Of a stretch of 16,269 nucleotides of DNA, positions 1 through 7,048 are shown one piece after another. Every line of letters begins with the position of its first letter. The first letter of the stretch is position 1. Source of the stretch: Candidatus Puniceispirillum sp. (GTDB lineage: Bacteria > Pseudomonadota > Alphaproteobacteria > Puniceispirillales > Puniceispirillaceae); NCBI GenBank assembly GCA_016778825.1, contig JADHOU010000007.1, positions 1-16,269 of the forward strand, written 5' to 3'. The notes below the pieces were generated by a model, which made no database searches, was not told the origin of the DNA, and worked only from the letters and a program-made list of their open reading frames with translations. Both the position numbers and the translations under genes were made by a program.

Positions 1-956
1 TGAGACATTTTCTTGATTTTGAAAAACCGATTGCCAATCTTGAGGGAAAGGTCGAAGAACTTCGCCATATGAGCACCGATGGCAGCATCAATATCGCTGA
101 TGAAATCGGCAAATTGCAAACCCGCATCGAACGCGAATTGAAACAGACTTATGAAAAGCTTGGCGCCTGGGAAAAAGTGCAGGTTGCCCGCCATCCTGAC
201 AGGCCGAAAATCCGCGCCATTTTCGACCGGCTGTTTGATGATTTCACCCCGCTTGCCGGGGATCGCAATTTTGCCGAAGATCATGCGATCATTGGTGGCA
301 TGGCCCGATTCCGTGGCCAGTCGGTGATGGTGATGGGAACCGAAAAAGGAAGCAATACCGAAGAGCGCATCAAACGTAATTTTGGCATGGCGCGCCCAGA
401 GGGCTATCGCAAGGCCGCGCGGCTAATGGATTTGGCGGGTCGCTATGGTCTTCCGGTTCTCAGTTTTGTTGATACGCCGGGTGCTTATCCCGGACGTGGT
501 GCTGAAGAACGTGGTCAGGCCGAGGCCATTGCCAGTGCCATTCGCGCCTGTTTGAAATTACCAACACCGATGGTTGCGGCGATTATCGGTGAAGGCGGAT
601 CAGGTGGTGCAATTGCGCTGGCAACGGGTAACCGCGTGGTGATGTATGAACATGCGATTTACTGTGTCATTTCACCTGAAGGCTGTGCATCGATTCTGTG
701 GCGCAGTGCCGACCATGCGCGTGACGCTGCCGAAGCTATGCGTATCACGTCGGATTGGATGCATCGGCTTGGCGTTGTCGATTCGGTGGTAAGCGAGCCG
801 CTTGGTGGGGCGCATCGTGATCCGGTTCCGGCTATTGATGCGCTTGGTGATGCCTTTGCCGCACAGCTTGACTCGATGGCTGGAATGAATGCCGCTGCGC
901 TGATTGCCGATCGAAATGACAAATATATGCGGATTGGTGATAACGGCCTCGATTGA
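1..956 (+). CDS. accA: Acetyl-CoA carboxylase carboxyltransferase, alpha subunit (5' end missing one base)
   Basis: Cytoplasmic carboxyltransferase alpha subunit. With AccD it moves the carboxyl group from biotin-BCCP to acetyl-CoA to make malonyl-CoA, the first step of fatty acid synthesis. The reading frame is open from base 3 and encodes RHFLDFEKPIANLEGKVEEL, the standard AccA amino terminus. The window opens with TG, so the true ATG probably begins one base outside it, giving about 318 residues, the usual family length. An ATG at 69 is internal (residue 24). Visible landmarks, counted from the inferred start, are DTPGAYPG near 158-165 and the GEGGSGG loop near 197-203, followed by the conserved YCVISPEGCASILW stretch; these belong to the crotonase-like CoA-binding fold. 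The gene ends 28 bases from the convergent amidase gene. Identity is near certain; only the exact first codon is unseen. Confidence 0.97.
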   Translation, partial: RHFLDFEKPIANLEGKVEELRHMSTDGSINIADEIGKLQTRIERELKQTYEKLGAWEKVQVARHPDRPKIRAIFDRLFDDFTPLAGDRNFAEDHAIIGGMARFRGQSVMVMGTEKGSNTEERIKRNFGMARPEGYRKAARLMDLAGRYGLPVLSFVDTPGAYPGRGAEERGQAEAIASAIRACLKLPTPMVAAIIGEGGSGGAIALATGNRVVMYEHAIYCVISPEGCASILWRSADHARDAAEAMRITSDWMHRLGVVDSVVSEPLGGAHRDPVPAIDALGDAFAAQLDSMAGMNAAALIADRNDKYMRIGDNGLD

Positions 957-962
957 TCCGTT

Positions 963-984
963 TGCGGTGATTTCGGTTGCCGCA
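963..984. terminator. Weak hairpin between convergent accA and nitrilase genes
   Basis: The arms TGCGG (963-967) and CCGCA (980-984) can pair around a 12-base loop, in the 28-base gap between two converging genes. There is no U-run on either side, so this is only a candidate transcript end or barrier. Confidence 0.2.
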
Positions 985-1812
985 TTAGCTGATGAAACGC
1001 GTTGCTTCAATCGCCGGATTGGTCGTTAAGGACGGAATGGCCTGACGTGCTTTGGCAACCGCGGCCAAATCAAGATCGGCCGATATCACCGCATCACCAT
1101 CACCAGCATCGGCAATGATTTCGCCCCAAGGGCTGATGATCAGGGAATGGCCATAGGTTTGCCGCCCATCAGCATGCGTTCCAGATTGTGCGGGCGCCAC
1201 GATAAAACAGCCCGTTTCAATGGCGCGCGCCCGAAGCAATATATGCCAATGCGCCTTGCCGCTGATCGCGGTAAAGGCGGCAGGAACCAGCAACAGCTTG
1301 GCACCAGCAAGCGCCAATTGGCGATAAAGATGCGGAAACCGCACATCATAGCAGATGCTTAGCCCGACCGGCACGTCGCCAATCATGGCAATAACCGGCG
1401 TTGAACCTGCGGTAAAGCTGGCAGATTCGCGATAGCTTTTGTGATCGCCAACATCAGCGTCAAACATATGGATTTTGTCATAGCTTGCGACAAGCCCGCC
1501 ATCAGGACCGAAAAGCAGGCTTCGATTGACTAATTTATGGTTATCGCGGCGGCGTATCATCAGTGATCCAGCAAGAAGCCAGGTTCCCAATTGTCGCGCC
1601 TGATCGGCAAGCCAGTTTTGACTGTAGCTGTCATCTTCCCATTCGGCATGGGTGGCAAGCTGTTCGCGGCTGGCGGAGAGATAGCTGGCGCATTCGGGAA
1701 GGGTTACAAGTGTTGCACGTGATGCGGCCTCGGCAATCAAAGGCTGGATATGTGCCAAGGTGTCTTTGGCATTGTCACTCGCGCAATATTGAATGGCAGC
1801 AACCCGAAGCAT
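985..1812 (-). CDS. Carbon-nitrogen hydrolase (nitrilase superfamily, Nit1/Nit2-like amidase)
   Basis: Cytoplasmic omega-amidase-type enzyme of the nitrilase superfamily. Relatives of this Nit branch hydrolyse deaminated glutathione, a metabolite-repair reaction, or 2-oxo acid amides. The Glu-Lys-Cys triad is visible in its usual contexts: E40 in TLPECASYL, K113 in YDKIHMFD, and C154 in SICYDVRFPHLYR, numbered from the ATG at 1812. The length of 275 residues is normal. A TTG at 1818 abuts the upstream grxC stop and would add two residues; I prefer the ATG, although neither has a strong Shine-Dalgarno sequence, which points to translational coupling. It lies 6 bases downstream of grxC, so the two are probably cotranscribed. 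A link to glutathione chemistry fits the glutaredoxin neighbour but is inferred. The exact substrate cannot be read from the sequence. Confidence 0.92.
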   Translation of the reverse strand: MLRVAAIQYCASDNAKDTLAHIQPLIAEAASRATLVTLPECASYLSASREQLATHAEWEDDSYSQNWLADQARQLGTWLLAGSLMIRRRDNHKLVNRSLLFGPDGGLVASYDKIHMFDADVGDHKSYRESASFTAGSTPVIAMIGDVPVGLSICYDVRFPHLYRQLALAGAKLLLVPAAFTAISGKAHWHILLRARAIETGCFIVAPAQSGTHADGRQTYGHSLIISPWGEIIADAGDGDAVISADLDLAAVAKARQAIPSLTTNPAIEATRFIS

Positions 1813-1818
1813 GGCCAA

Positions 1819-2082
1819 TTAGAACGCCATTGATAACAGCTTGTCGAGATGGCCTGCCTGATCAAGCGCAAACAGATCATCACAACCGCCAATATGGTTA
1901 TCATTGATAAATATCTGCGGCACCGATGTTCGGCCATTGGCACGGCTTCGCATGGTTTGGCGTTTTGCCGCGCTTAAGGTCACGTCAATTTCCTCAAAGG
2001 CAATGTTTTTGGTGGTCAGTAATTTCACCGCGCGCGTACAAAACGGACAGGCCATTGCGGTATAGATTTCAATTTTTGCCAT
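1819..2082 (-). CDS. grxC: Glutaredoxin 3 (GrxC type, dithiol)
   Basis: Small cytoplasmic thiol-disulfide oxidoreductase that uses glutathione to reduce protein disulfides and ribonucleotide reductase. The protein has 87 residues. The dithiol active site C12-P-F-C15 follows the first beta strand (MAKIEIYT); the TSVPQIFI cis-proline segment and the GGCDDL glutathione-contact motif follow, all in the normal order for the family. The frame is open further upstream to an ATG at 2109, but only the ATG at 2082 has a good Shine-Dalgarno sequence (GAGG six bases before it) and matches the family's amino terminus. It is followed by the amidase gene after 6 bases and preceded by the decayed comF, the usual alphaproteobacterial comF-grxC-nit order. 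I see no defect. Confidence 0.95.
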   Translation of the reverse strand: MAKIEIYTAMACPFCTRAVKLLTTKNIAFEEIDVTLSAAKRQTMRSRANGRTSVPQIFINDNHIGGCDDLFALDQAGHLDKLLSMAF

Positions 2083-2216
2083 TTCTGCCTCATTTGACGC
2101 CTCCAGCATGGGTGCGAAGCCGCATCATCAATAATCGTAAAAACCTGCACTACCATAACGCAAGACCCGCGCTCTGTCATAGGGGTCAATGGAAAAATCA
2201 GCATTGCATAAAGGGG

Positions 2217-2967
2217 CTACAGCCCATCGCGTAAAACCCGTGCCAAAACCAGCCCGCGAACTGGGCCATTTCCCACCCGATGAAGGTTTCTTGCCGCCTC
2301 ATAAAGGGCGGCACCCGTTGTTATCACATCATCAATCAACAGCAGGGGCCGATTGGCGATGCGGTGACGCTGATCTTGGGGCACGCGGCAAACGCGGCTG
2401 CCAGATTGCGTTGTCGCTGGCTTCGGCTCAATCCGGGCTGTATTGGGCCAGCCTTTGGCCGCGTCAATGCTTCGGAAGCAAAGATGCCAGTTTCATTTTG
2501 CTGGCACAACAGGCGCGCCAGCTCGGCAGATTGGTTGAACTGCCGATGAAGATATCGTTTGGCATGAGGCGGAATCGGCACAATCAAATGGTCTAGCTCT
2601 GCTAAAACGGTTAAAGGCGCTTGTAAAAAGCGGGCAAATAGAGGGTGAGATGAAGCGCGTCCCCATGTTTGAATTTCAAAATCAATTGCTGTGACCGGTC
2701 ATTATAAAAAAAGCAGCTTCAGATTTCGGCCAAGGGTGGTGCTTCGGCGAAACAAGACCCGCAAAGATGATCGCCAATGGCATCGGCAAGCGGCCGCCCA
2801 CAGCATTGGCAAAAAGGCGGGGTGATAAAAATCAGCTCCTGCCAGCAATCGGCGCAAAGGCTATTATCAAAACAAAACCGCCGACATAAGGGGCATTGCT
2901 TGGGCAAAAGCAGATCAAGCAATGCGTTATAATGCTGCCGGAATCGGATAGCGGTTTTGGTTTGCAT
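2217..2967 (-). pseudogene. comF: comF pseudogene (amidophosphoribosyltransferase-like competence protein)
   Basis: Remnant of a ComF-family gene; the intact protein has an amino-terminal zinc-finger module and a phosphoribosyltransferase fold and is linked to DNA uptake. Residues 1-82 (2967 to 2722) carry the zinc module, with C25/C28, C38/C41, C53/C56 and C69/C72. The frame then meets TGA at 2719-2721, where relatives have Arg after AEI, so one CGA-to-TGA change explains it. The same frame continues past the stop with SCFFYNDRSQQLILKFKHGD, good ComF sequence. Near 2645-2655 it must shift to a second frame, reading LIVPIPPHAKRYLHRQFNQS and GLSRSQRQRNLAAAF. Near 2385-2395 it shifts again to a third frame that contains the phosphoribosyltransferase signature LLLIDDVITTGAALYEAARN and ends at TAG 2217-2219. 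One nonsense change plus two frameshifts of the same sense means no full protein is made. The zinc module could still be expressed as an 82-residue fragment. Confidence 0.9.
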
Positions 2968-3112
2968 TGCCAGTCTCTTAACGCAGCCTTGGGATTGCTA
3001 ATTCTAGCCGAAAGCCAGTAAAAAAATGATAAAGCATGCCGCCAGTAACAATCAAGGCATGGCGATATTTAGCGCTTGCGGTTTTACCAGCAGACCCTAC
3101 AAGATGCGTGTC

Positions 3113-4015
3113 ATGACCGAAATGATACCACAGCTATTTGACCCGCTTGCCCAGCGCCGAAACCGGCAACGGGCTGCAATGACCTATGCAAATTTTGCTT
3201 TTCTAAAGGATGAAGCGGCATTGCGCCTTGCCGACCGGGTTGATCTGATGCGGCGTGATTTTGACCTATGTCTTGATCTTGGCGCACATGATGGCCGCCT
3301 TTTGACGCATCTCGCACCGCTTGGCAAAATCGGCACAATGCTGCATAGCGATCCGGCAGTGGCTTTTGCCAAACATGCTGACAAGCCCTTTATTGTCCAT
3401 GATTTTGCGAATCTGCCTTTTGCCGATGCCAGCTTTGATGCGGTTTTTTCCTGTCTGAATCTCCATTGGGTTGATGATCTGCCGGGGCTGATGCTGCAAA
3501 TTCGAAAATTGCTTCGTCCGGACGGTCTGTGTCTGACCAATCTTCTTGGCGGCAATAGCTTATTTGAATTACGCGCGGCCTTAATTGCGGCTGAACAGGA
3601 TGTAACTGGCGGGTTTAGCCCGCGTTGCGCGCCGATGGCTGATATCAAAGATGTTGGCGGGCTTCTTGGCCGTGCTGGTCTTGCGCTTCCGGTGGCTGAT
3701 AGCGACCGTTTGACCGTTACCTATCCAAATATGTTTCGCTTGATGGCCGATCTTCGTGGCATGGGTGAACAAAATGCCATGCTTGACCGGTTGCGCCAGC
3801 CGACAAGACGCGCCGTTTTCATGCGGGCAGCTGAAATCTATCAAACCAAATTTGGGCGTGATGACGGAACGATTCCGGCGAGTTTCGAGATCATCACCCT
3901 TACTGGCTGGGCACCGCATGAAAGCCAGCAAAAGCCCCTTCGCCCCGGATCGGGGAAAACGCATCTTGCCACGGTGATTGGTGGCGATGATGGTGACGAT
4001 CTAAAACAGGGCTGA
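3113..4015 (+). CDS. SAM-dependent methyltransferase-fold protein (BioC/NDUFAF5-like)
   Basis: Class I SAM-binding protein of the methyltransferase type 11 group. From the ATG at 3113 it has 300 residues. Motif I is LDLGAHDG (about 54-61), followed by the acidic/motif II region HDFANLPFADASFDAVFSC and LHWVDDLPG (about 117-124), then KLLRPDGL. The opening PQLFDPLAQRRNRQRAA and the LDLGAH form resemble the NDUFAF5 branch, whose mitochondrial member hydroxylates an arginine of a complex I subunit; a complex I assembly role here is only inference. The frame extends upstream to ATGs at 3104 and 3026. Family members start shortly before the FDP segment, so I chose 3113, with 3122 also possible; none has a clear Shine-Dalgarno sequence. 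It is divergent from comF, a common alphaproteobacterial pairing, and remains intact although comF is lost. Confidence 0.85.
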   Translation: MTEMIPQLFDPLAQRRNRQRAAMTYANFAFLKDEAALRLADRVDLMRRDFDLCLDLGAHDGRLLTHLAPLGKIGTMLHSDPAVAFAKHADKPFIVHDFANLPFADASFDAVFSCLNLHWVDDLPGLMLQIRKLLRPDGLCLTNLLGGNSLFELRAALIAAEQDVTGGFSPRCAPMADIKDVGGLLGRAGLALPVADSDRLTVTYPNMFRLMADLRGMGEQNAMLDRLRQPTRRAVFMRAAEIYQTKFGRDDGTIPASFEIITLTGWAPHESQQKPLRPGSGKTHLATVIGGDDGDDLKQG

Positions 4016-4118
4016 CGCAAACAGCAAAACCAAAAGCGGCATGACCATAAGTGACATAACCGGCAAGGCGGCGTGTTCAAAACATCATTATTGTCGTCAG
4101 GGATTGATGGCCGAAAGC

Positions 4119-4150
4119 AAAGCCTGCCCCAAATAAAGCCTGCCCCAAAG
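4119..4150. repeat. Two-copy 16-base tandem duplication
   Basis: AAAGCCTGCCCCAAAT (4119-4134) is followed directly by AAAGCCTGCCCCAAAG (4135-4150), 15 of 16 bases the same. It lies in the gap between the convergent methyltransferase and mutT genes, just beyond the mutT stop, so it is probably a recent slippage duplication in non-coding DNA. Confidence 0.8.
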
Positions 4151-4161
4151 AAAATATTGTC

Positions 4162-4572
4162 TTAAAGAAGATCTTGCAGCGCCGAAATCAAGGGAATATC
4201 AGCCGCAGGCATCGGATAGTCGCGCAATTGTTGCGGGCGTACCCATTTCAACATGCCGCCTTCAACCGCTTGTGGGCGGCCTTGCCAGCGGCGGCAAACA
4301 AACAACATCATTAAAAGATGGAACGCCTCGACATCATCACTTGCAGCATAATGGTGGCTGGCAAAGCTAAGTGGGGCAAGGCAGGATTCGGCGGTATCAA
4401 TGCCAAGCTCTTCGCGCAATTCGCGGATCAGCGCTGCTTCTGGCGTTTCACCAGCTTCGATTTTACCGCCCGGAAATTCCCATAATCCGGCCATTGATTT
4501 GCCTTCGGGGCGTTGCGCCAGCAAGACCCGTCCATCAATATCGACCAGCGCCACCGCGCTTACCAGCAACAT
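4162..4572 (-). CDS. mutT: Nudix hydrolase MutT (8-oxo-dGTP diphosphatase type)
   Basis: Cytoplasmic pyrophosphohydrolase; family members remove 8-oxo-dGTP from the nucleotide pool to prevent A-to-C transversions. The 136-residue length is typical. The Nudix box GX5EX7REUXEEXGU is complete: G36, E42, R50-E51-L52, E54-E55, G57-I58, giving the metal-binding helix. It is preceded by the MutT-like strand VLLAQRPEGKSMAGLWEFPG, which carries the nucleobase-facing residues. The start lies 7 bases after the argJ stop, so it is probably translated from the same message as argJ and the parvulin gene. Its downstream side is the gap shared with the convergent methyltransferase gene. The MutT assignment, rather than another Nudix enzyme, rests on the LWEFPGGK context and on the argJ-mutT linkage, which is common in alphaproteobacteria. 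Confidence 0.92.
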   Translation of the reverse strand: MLLVSAVALVDIDGRVLLAQRPEGKSMAGLWEFPGGKIEAGETPEAALIRELREELGIDTAESCLAPLSFASHHYAASDDVEAFHLLMMLFVCRRWQGRPQAVEGGMLKWVRPQQLRDYPMPAADIPLISALQDLL

Positions 4573-4579
4573 CGCCTAG

Positions 4580-5803
4580 CTAGCTTCGGTAATCGGCATT
4601 GATCGAGATATAGCCATGCGTCAAATCGCATGTCCAAACCTGCGCCGTGCCATTGCCAGCGCCAACCGTCACCGCAAGATCAATCATCTGACCCGTCATA
4701 TGGGCGGCAATCGGGGTTTCGTCATAATCGGCGATACGCATGCCGTCACGCGCCACCGCATAGCCGCCAATATCAATGGCAATCGCATCAGATGGAATGC
4801 CAATGCCCAATTTGCCAATCGCCATGACAATCCGGCCCCAATTGGCATCTTCGCCAGCGATGGCGGTTTTGACTAAAGGCGAATTGGCAATGGCAAGGCC
4901 GATTTGACGGGCAATCGCATTGGTCTTGGCACCTGCAATATCAATGGTGACAAGCTTGGTTGCGCCTTCGCCATCGCGCACAATCTGGATGGCAAGATCG
5001 CGCATGACCGCGGCCAAGGCGGCGCGGAAATCAGCCAATGCCGGATCATTGGCATCGGCAATCAACCGGTTGCCAGCCATGCCGCTTGCCATCAGAAAAA
5101 CACTATCATTGGTCGAAGTGTCGCTATCAACGGTAATGGCATTGAAGCTGTCGTCATTGGCGGCGCGAAGACAATGCGCCAGAACGTCTGCTGGCACGGC
5201 CGCATCGGTGCCAATATAGCCAAGCATGGTTGCCATATTTGGCGCAATCATGCCTGACCCTTTGGCAATGCCGCATATATCAACCAATACCCCATCAATC
5301 ATACATTTTGCATGGGCGCCTTTGGCGAATGTATCGGTTGTTAGAATGGCATTGGCGGCATCATGCCAACTGGCATTGCTTTGAGTGACCAATCTATCGA
5401 AATAAGGCACCAGCTTGGCCGCATCCAATGGCTCGCCAATCACGCCGGTAGAGGCCACCATGATCGTGCGAGGGTCACAATCAAGATGGCTGGCAAGATG
5501 ATTGACCATTTCATGAACAGCGTCATCGCCGCGACTGCCAGTAAAGGCATTGGCATTGCCAGCATTGGTGATGATCGCGGCGGCAGTGCCGGTCTTGGCA
5601 ATTTTCCGGCTCCAGCCAACCGGTGCTGCGGCTGTATCAGATTGCGTAAACACACCAGCAACGCTGCTTTCAGGTGCCAAGCTGATCAGCAGCAAATCAT
5701 CGCGCCCTTGATAGCGCATGCCGCTGGCGGCGGTACCGAGCTTGATACCGGCAATCGGTGGCAGGTCGGGAAAGCTGTAAGGTGCCAAGGGAGAAACGGT
5801 CAT
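4580..5803 (-). CDS. argJ: Bifunctional ornithine acetyltransferase / N-acetylglutamate synthase
   Basis: Cytoplasmic enzyme of the cyclic arginine pathway. It transfers the acetyl group from N-acetylornithine to glutamate, recycling acetate, and in bifunctional forms also acetylates glutamate with acetyl-CoA. The protein has 407 residues, the normal length. The autocleavage site is clear: GSGMIAPNMATML places the scissile bond between A191 and T192, so Thr192 becomes the amino-terminal nucleophile of the beta chain. The oxyanion-hole pair T119-G120 lies in VASTGVIGEP. The carboxy terminus YISINADYRS matches the family's conserved tail. The gene lies 11 bases after the parvulin gene and 7 before mutT, all on the same strand, so an operon is likely. 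Whether it is mono- or bifunctional cannot be decided from the sequence alone. Confidence 0.97.
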   Translation of the reverse strand: MTVSPLAPYSFPDLPPIAGIKLGTAASGMRYQGRDDLLLISLAPESSVAGVFTQSDTAAAPVGWSRKIAKTGTAAAIITNAGNANAFTGSRGDDAVHEMVNHLASHLDCDPRTIMVASTGVIGEPLDAAKLVPYFDRLVTQSNASWHDAANAILTTDTFAKGAHAKCMIDGVLVDICGIAKGSGMIAPNMATMLGYIGTDAAVPADVLAHCLRAANDDSFNAITVDSDTSTNDSVFLMASGMAGNRLIADANDPALADFRAALAAVMRDLAIQIVRDGEGATKLVTIDIAGAKTNAIARQIGLAIANSPLVKTAIAGEDANWGRIVMAIGKLGIGIPSDAIAIDIGGYAVARDGMRIADYDETPIAAHMTGQMIDLAVTVGAGNGTAQVWTCDLTHGYISINADYRS

Positions 5804-5814
5804 GGCTGTGGCTT

Positions 5815-6681
5815 TTACTGGCTATTGCCAGCGGCCATTGCATCTTTGCGAATATCGGCAAAGCTGCGGAGTTTGATGTCCTGTTTTGCGCGCAATTCTT
5901 CAAGAACACGGCCCAAGGCTTGCGTTGATAGATTCTGCACAAGCTGGTCACGCATGGCTTCAAGCGTTGGGGCTGGTGCAATCGCCTTTTCATCAACTTT
6001 GATAACATGCCAGCCAAACTGGGTCTGGACTGGGGTTTTGCTAAAGCTGCCATCGCTGAGCGCAAAGGCGGCATTTTCAAAGGCTGGCACCATCTGGCCT
6101 CGGCCAAAAGTGCCAAGTGATCCGCCATTTGGCCCGCTTGGTCCGGTTGATTTGGTTTTTGCCAATTCGGCAAAATCTTCGCCTTTTTCAAGCGCGGCAA
6201 TCACCGCCTTGGCTTCATCTTCGGTTTCAACGAGAATATGTGATGCCGTCACCTGTTCGCGTGATGCGCTGTCTGCGACAAATTTCTGATAGGCATTTTC
6301 AATCGCGGCATCATTCACTTCGCCAGCAACCGTCTCGCCGAGCCATGATTCGGCAAGAACGCGGTCAGCGGCAACCCTCATCGCCGCGGCAACATCGTCT
6401 TTTTGGTCATGTTTTGCCGTGCGGGCGGCATCGGCGGCAATGCGCGCATCAACCATATCGGTGACCAGTTGGTCGAAATAATTTGCCAAAGGCGTTTGCC
6501 GGAATTCATCTGGAAGACGCTCGGCCTGCCGCATGACATCATCAAGCCACAAGGTTTCGCCATTGACCGTGCCAACCGGAATCCGGTCGTCATTGGCATG
6601 TGCCATCATGCCTATGCCAGCAAAAAGCGCGGCGCCTGTTACAAGGCCGATAAACCGATGGGCAAAAATACCATTACGCAT
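5815..6681 (-). CDS. Periplasmic parvulin-type peptidyl-prolyl cis-trans isomerase (PpiC/SurA-like)
   Basis: Probable periplasmic folding factor for exported and outer-membrane proteins. The 288-residue product opens with a signal peptide: a short basic start, a hydrophobic core IGLVTGAALFAGIGMM, and an AHA site with probable cleavage after A29. Residues 30 to about 142 form a SurA_N-like helical chaperone segment. One parvulin domain follows at about 143-232, with the motifs ASHILVETEDEA, GEDFAELAK, GGSLGTFGRGQMVPAFENAAF and QFGWHVIKVD. A helical tail completes the protein. SurA of E. coli has two such domains, so this is the simpler alphaproteobacterial form. A good Shine-Dalgarno sequence (AGAGGA, 8 bases before ATG) supports the start. 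It leads the parvulin-argJ-mutT operon and is divergent from secA, which suits its link to export. Confidence 0.93.
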   Translation of the reverse strand: MRNGIFAHRFIGLVTGAALFAGIGMMAHANDDRIPVGTVNGETLWLDDVMRQAERLPDEFRQTPLANYFDQLVTDMVDARIAADAARTAKHDQKDDVAAAMRVAADRVLAESWLGETVAGEVNDAAIENAYQKFVADSASREQVTASHILVETEDEAKAVIAALEKGEDFAELAKTKSTGPSGPNGGSLGTFGRGQMVPAFENAAFALSDGSFSKTPVQTQFGWHVIKVDEKAIAPAPTLEAMRDQLVQNLSTQALGRVLEELRAKQDIKLRSFADIRKDAMAAGNSQ

Positions 6682-6790
6682 TCGTAAATCCTCTTAAAAT
6701 GAGCAGGCCGTGCCGCAATCACCGGCGCGCCATTGGATCGTCAGGAAAAATTCAGATCAAACCGGCCAGTCTTTAACTGCCAACCTATTG

Positions 6791-6814
6791 TGTTAGTGTT
6801 AGTGTTAGTGTTAG
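6791..6814 (+). repeat. Hexanucleotide tandem repeat (TGTTAG)4
   Basis: Four perfect copies of TGTTAG run from 6791 to 6814, between the divergent parvulin operon and secA. Such short perfect arrays can gain or lose units by slippage and so alter promoter spacing. The array is about 130 bases upstream of the secA promoter candidate, on the side facing the parvulin operon. Confidence 0.9.
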
Positions 6815-6824
6815 CGAAGCTAAC
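6810..6824. repeat. Perfect 6-bp inverted repeat with GAA loop
   Basis: GTTAGC (6810-6815), loop GAA, GCTAAC (6819-6824). The core GCGAAGC is the sequence known for an unusually stable single-stranded DNA mini-hairpin. It begins inside the last TGTTAG unit, so repeat and hairpin are fused. There is no T-run after it, so a terminator is unlikely. Confidence 0.75.
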
Positions 6825-6945
6825 TTCTAAGAGCAAGCCCGCGCTTGAAAAAGGCGCAATATTCTGCGGCAGGCTGGGCGAGGTTATCTACCTTTAGGCG
6901 GTTTTGTAAAATCACAGGTAAATCGGGAAAAACATACTCAAACAA

Positions 6946-6974
6946 TTGACAAAATTCGCGTCTATACCTATGTC
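6946..6974 (+). promoter_or_regulatory. Candidate sigma-70 promoter for secA
   Basis: A perfect -35 box TTGACA (6946-6951) is followed after 17 bases by TATGTC (6969-6974), a weak -10 box. The spacing is ideal and the start would fall about 65 bases before the secA ATG. The -10 mismatch keeps confidence low. Confidence 0.4.
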
Positions 6975-7048
6975 CAGTCAGGTGCTTTTCGCACCAGCTT
7001 TATATTTGCCGTCCGGCAGCGCATTTGCCACATGGCTGGGGAGTTACG

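Larger units (their letters stand above)
6682..7048. other. Divergent control region between the parvulin gene and secA
   Basis: These 367 bases hold no convincing reading frame. The left end carries the parvulin ribosome-binding site (complement of 6690-6695). In the middle is a hexanucleotide repeat leading into a hairpin (6791-6824). A second short pairing CAAGC/GCTTG surrounds 6834-6847. On the right are a TTGACA box at 6946 and, just before the secA ATG, a GGGGAG ribosome-binding site at 7038-7043, five bases upstream. I could not place a convincing promoter for the minus-strand operon. Confidence 0.7.

Noticed and set aside
2189..2596. Plus-strand frames of 89-135 codons across the comF region
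   Set aside because: They are antisense to recognisable ComF sequence on the minus strand and resemble no protein family.
4001..4057. 18-residue hydrophobic minus-strand peptide (MSLMVMPLLVLLFASALF)
   Set aside because: Very short, antisense to the methyltransferase 3' end, with no ribosome-binding site; chance cannot be excluded.
5363..6289. 308-codon plus-strand frame across argJ and the parvulin gene
   Set aside because: Antisense to two clearly recognisable genes; its length is a by-product of their codon use.
7025..7048. Upstream TTG start for secA
   Set aside because: The ATG at 7049 has a strong ribosome-binding site and matches the SecA amino terminus; the extra eight residues do not.
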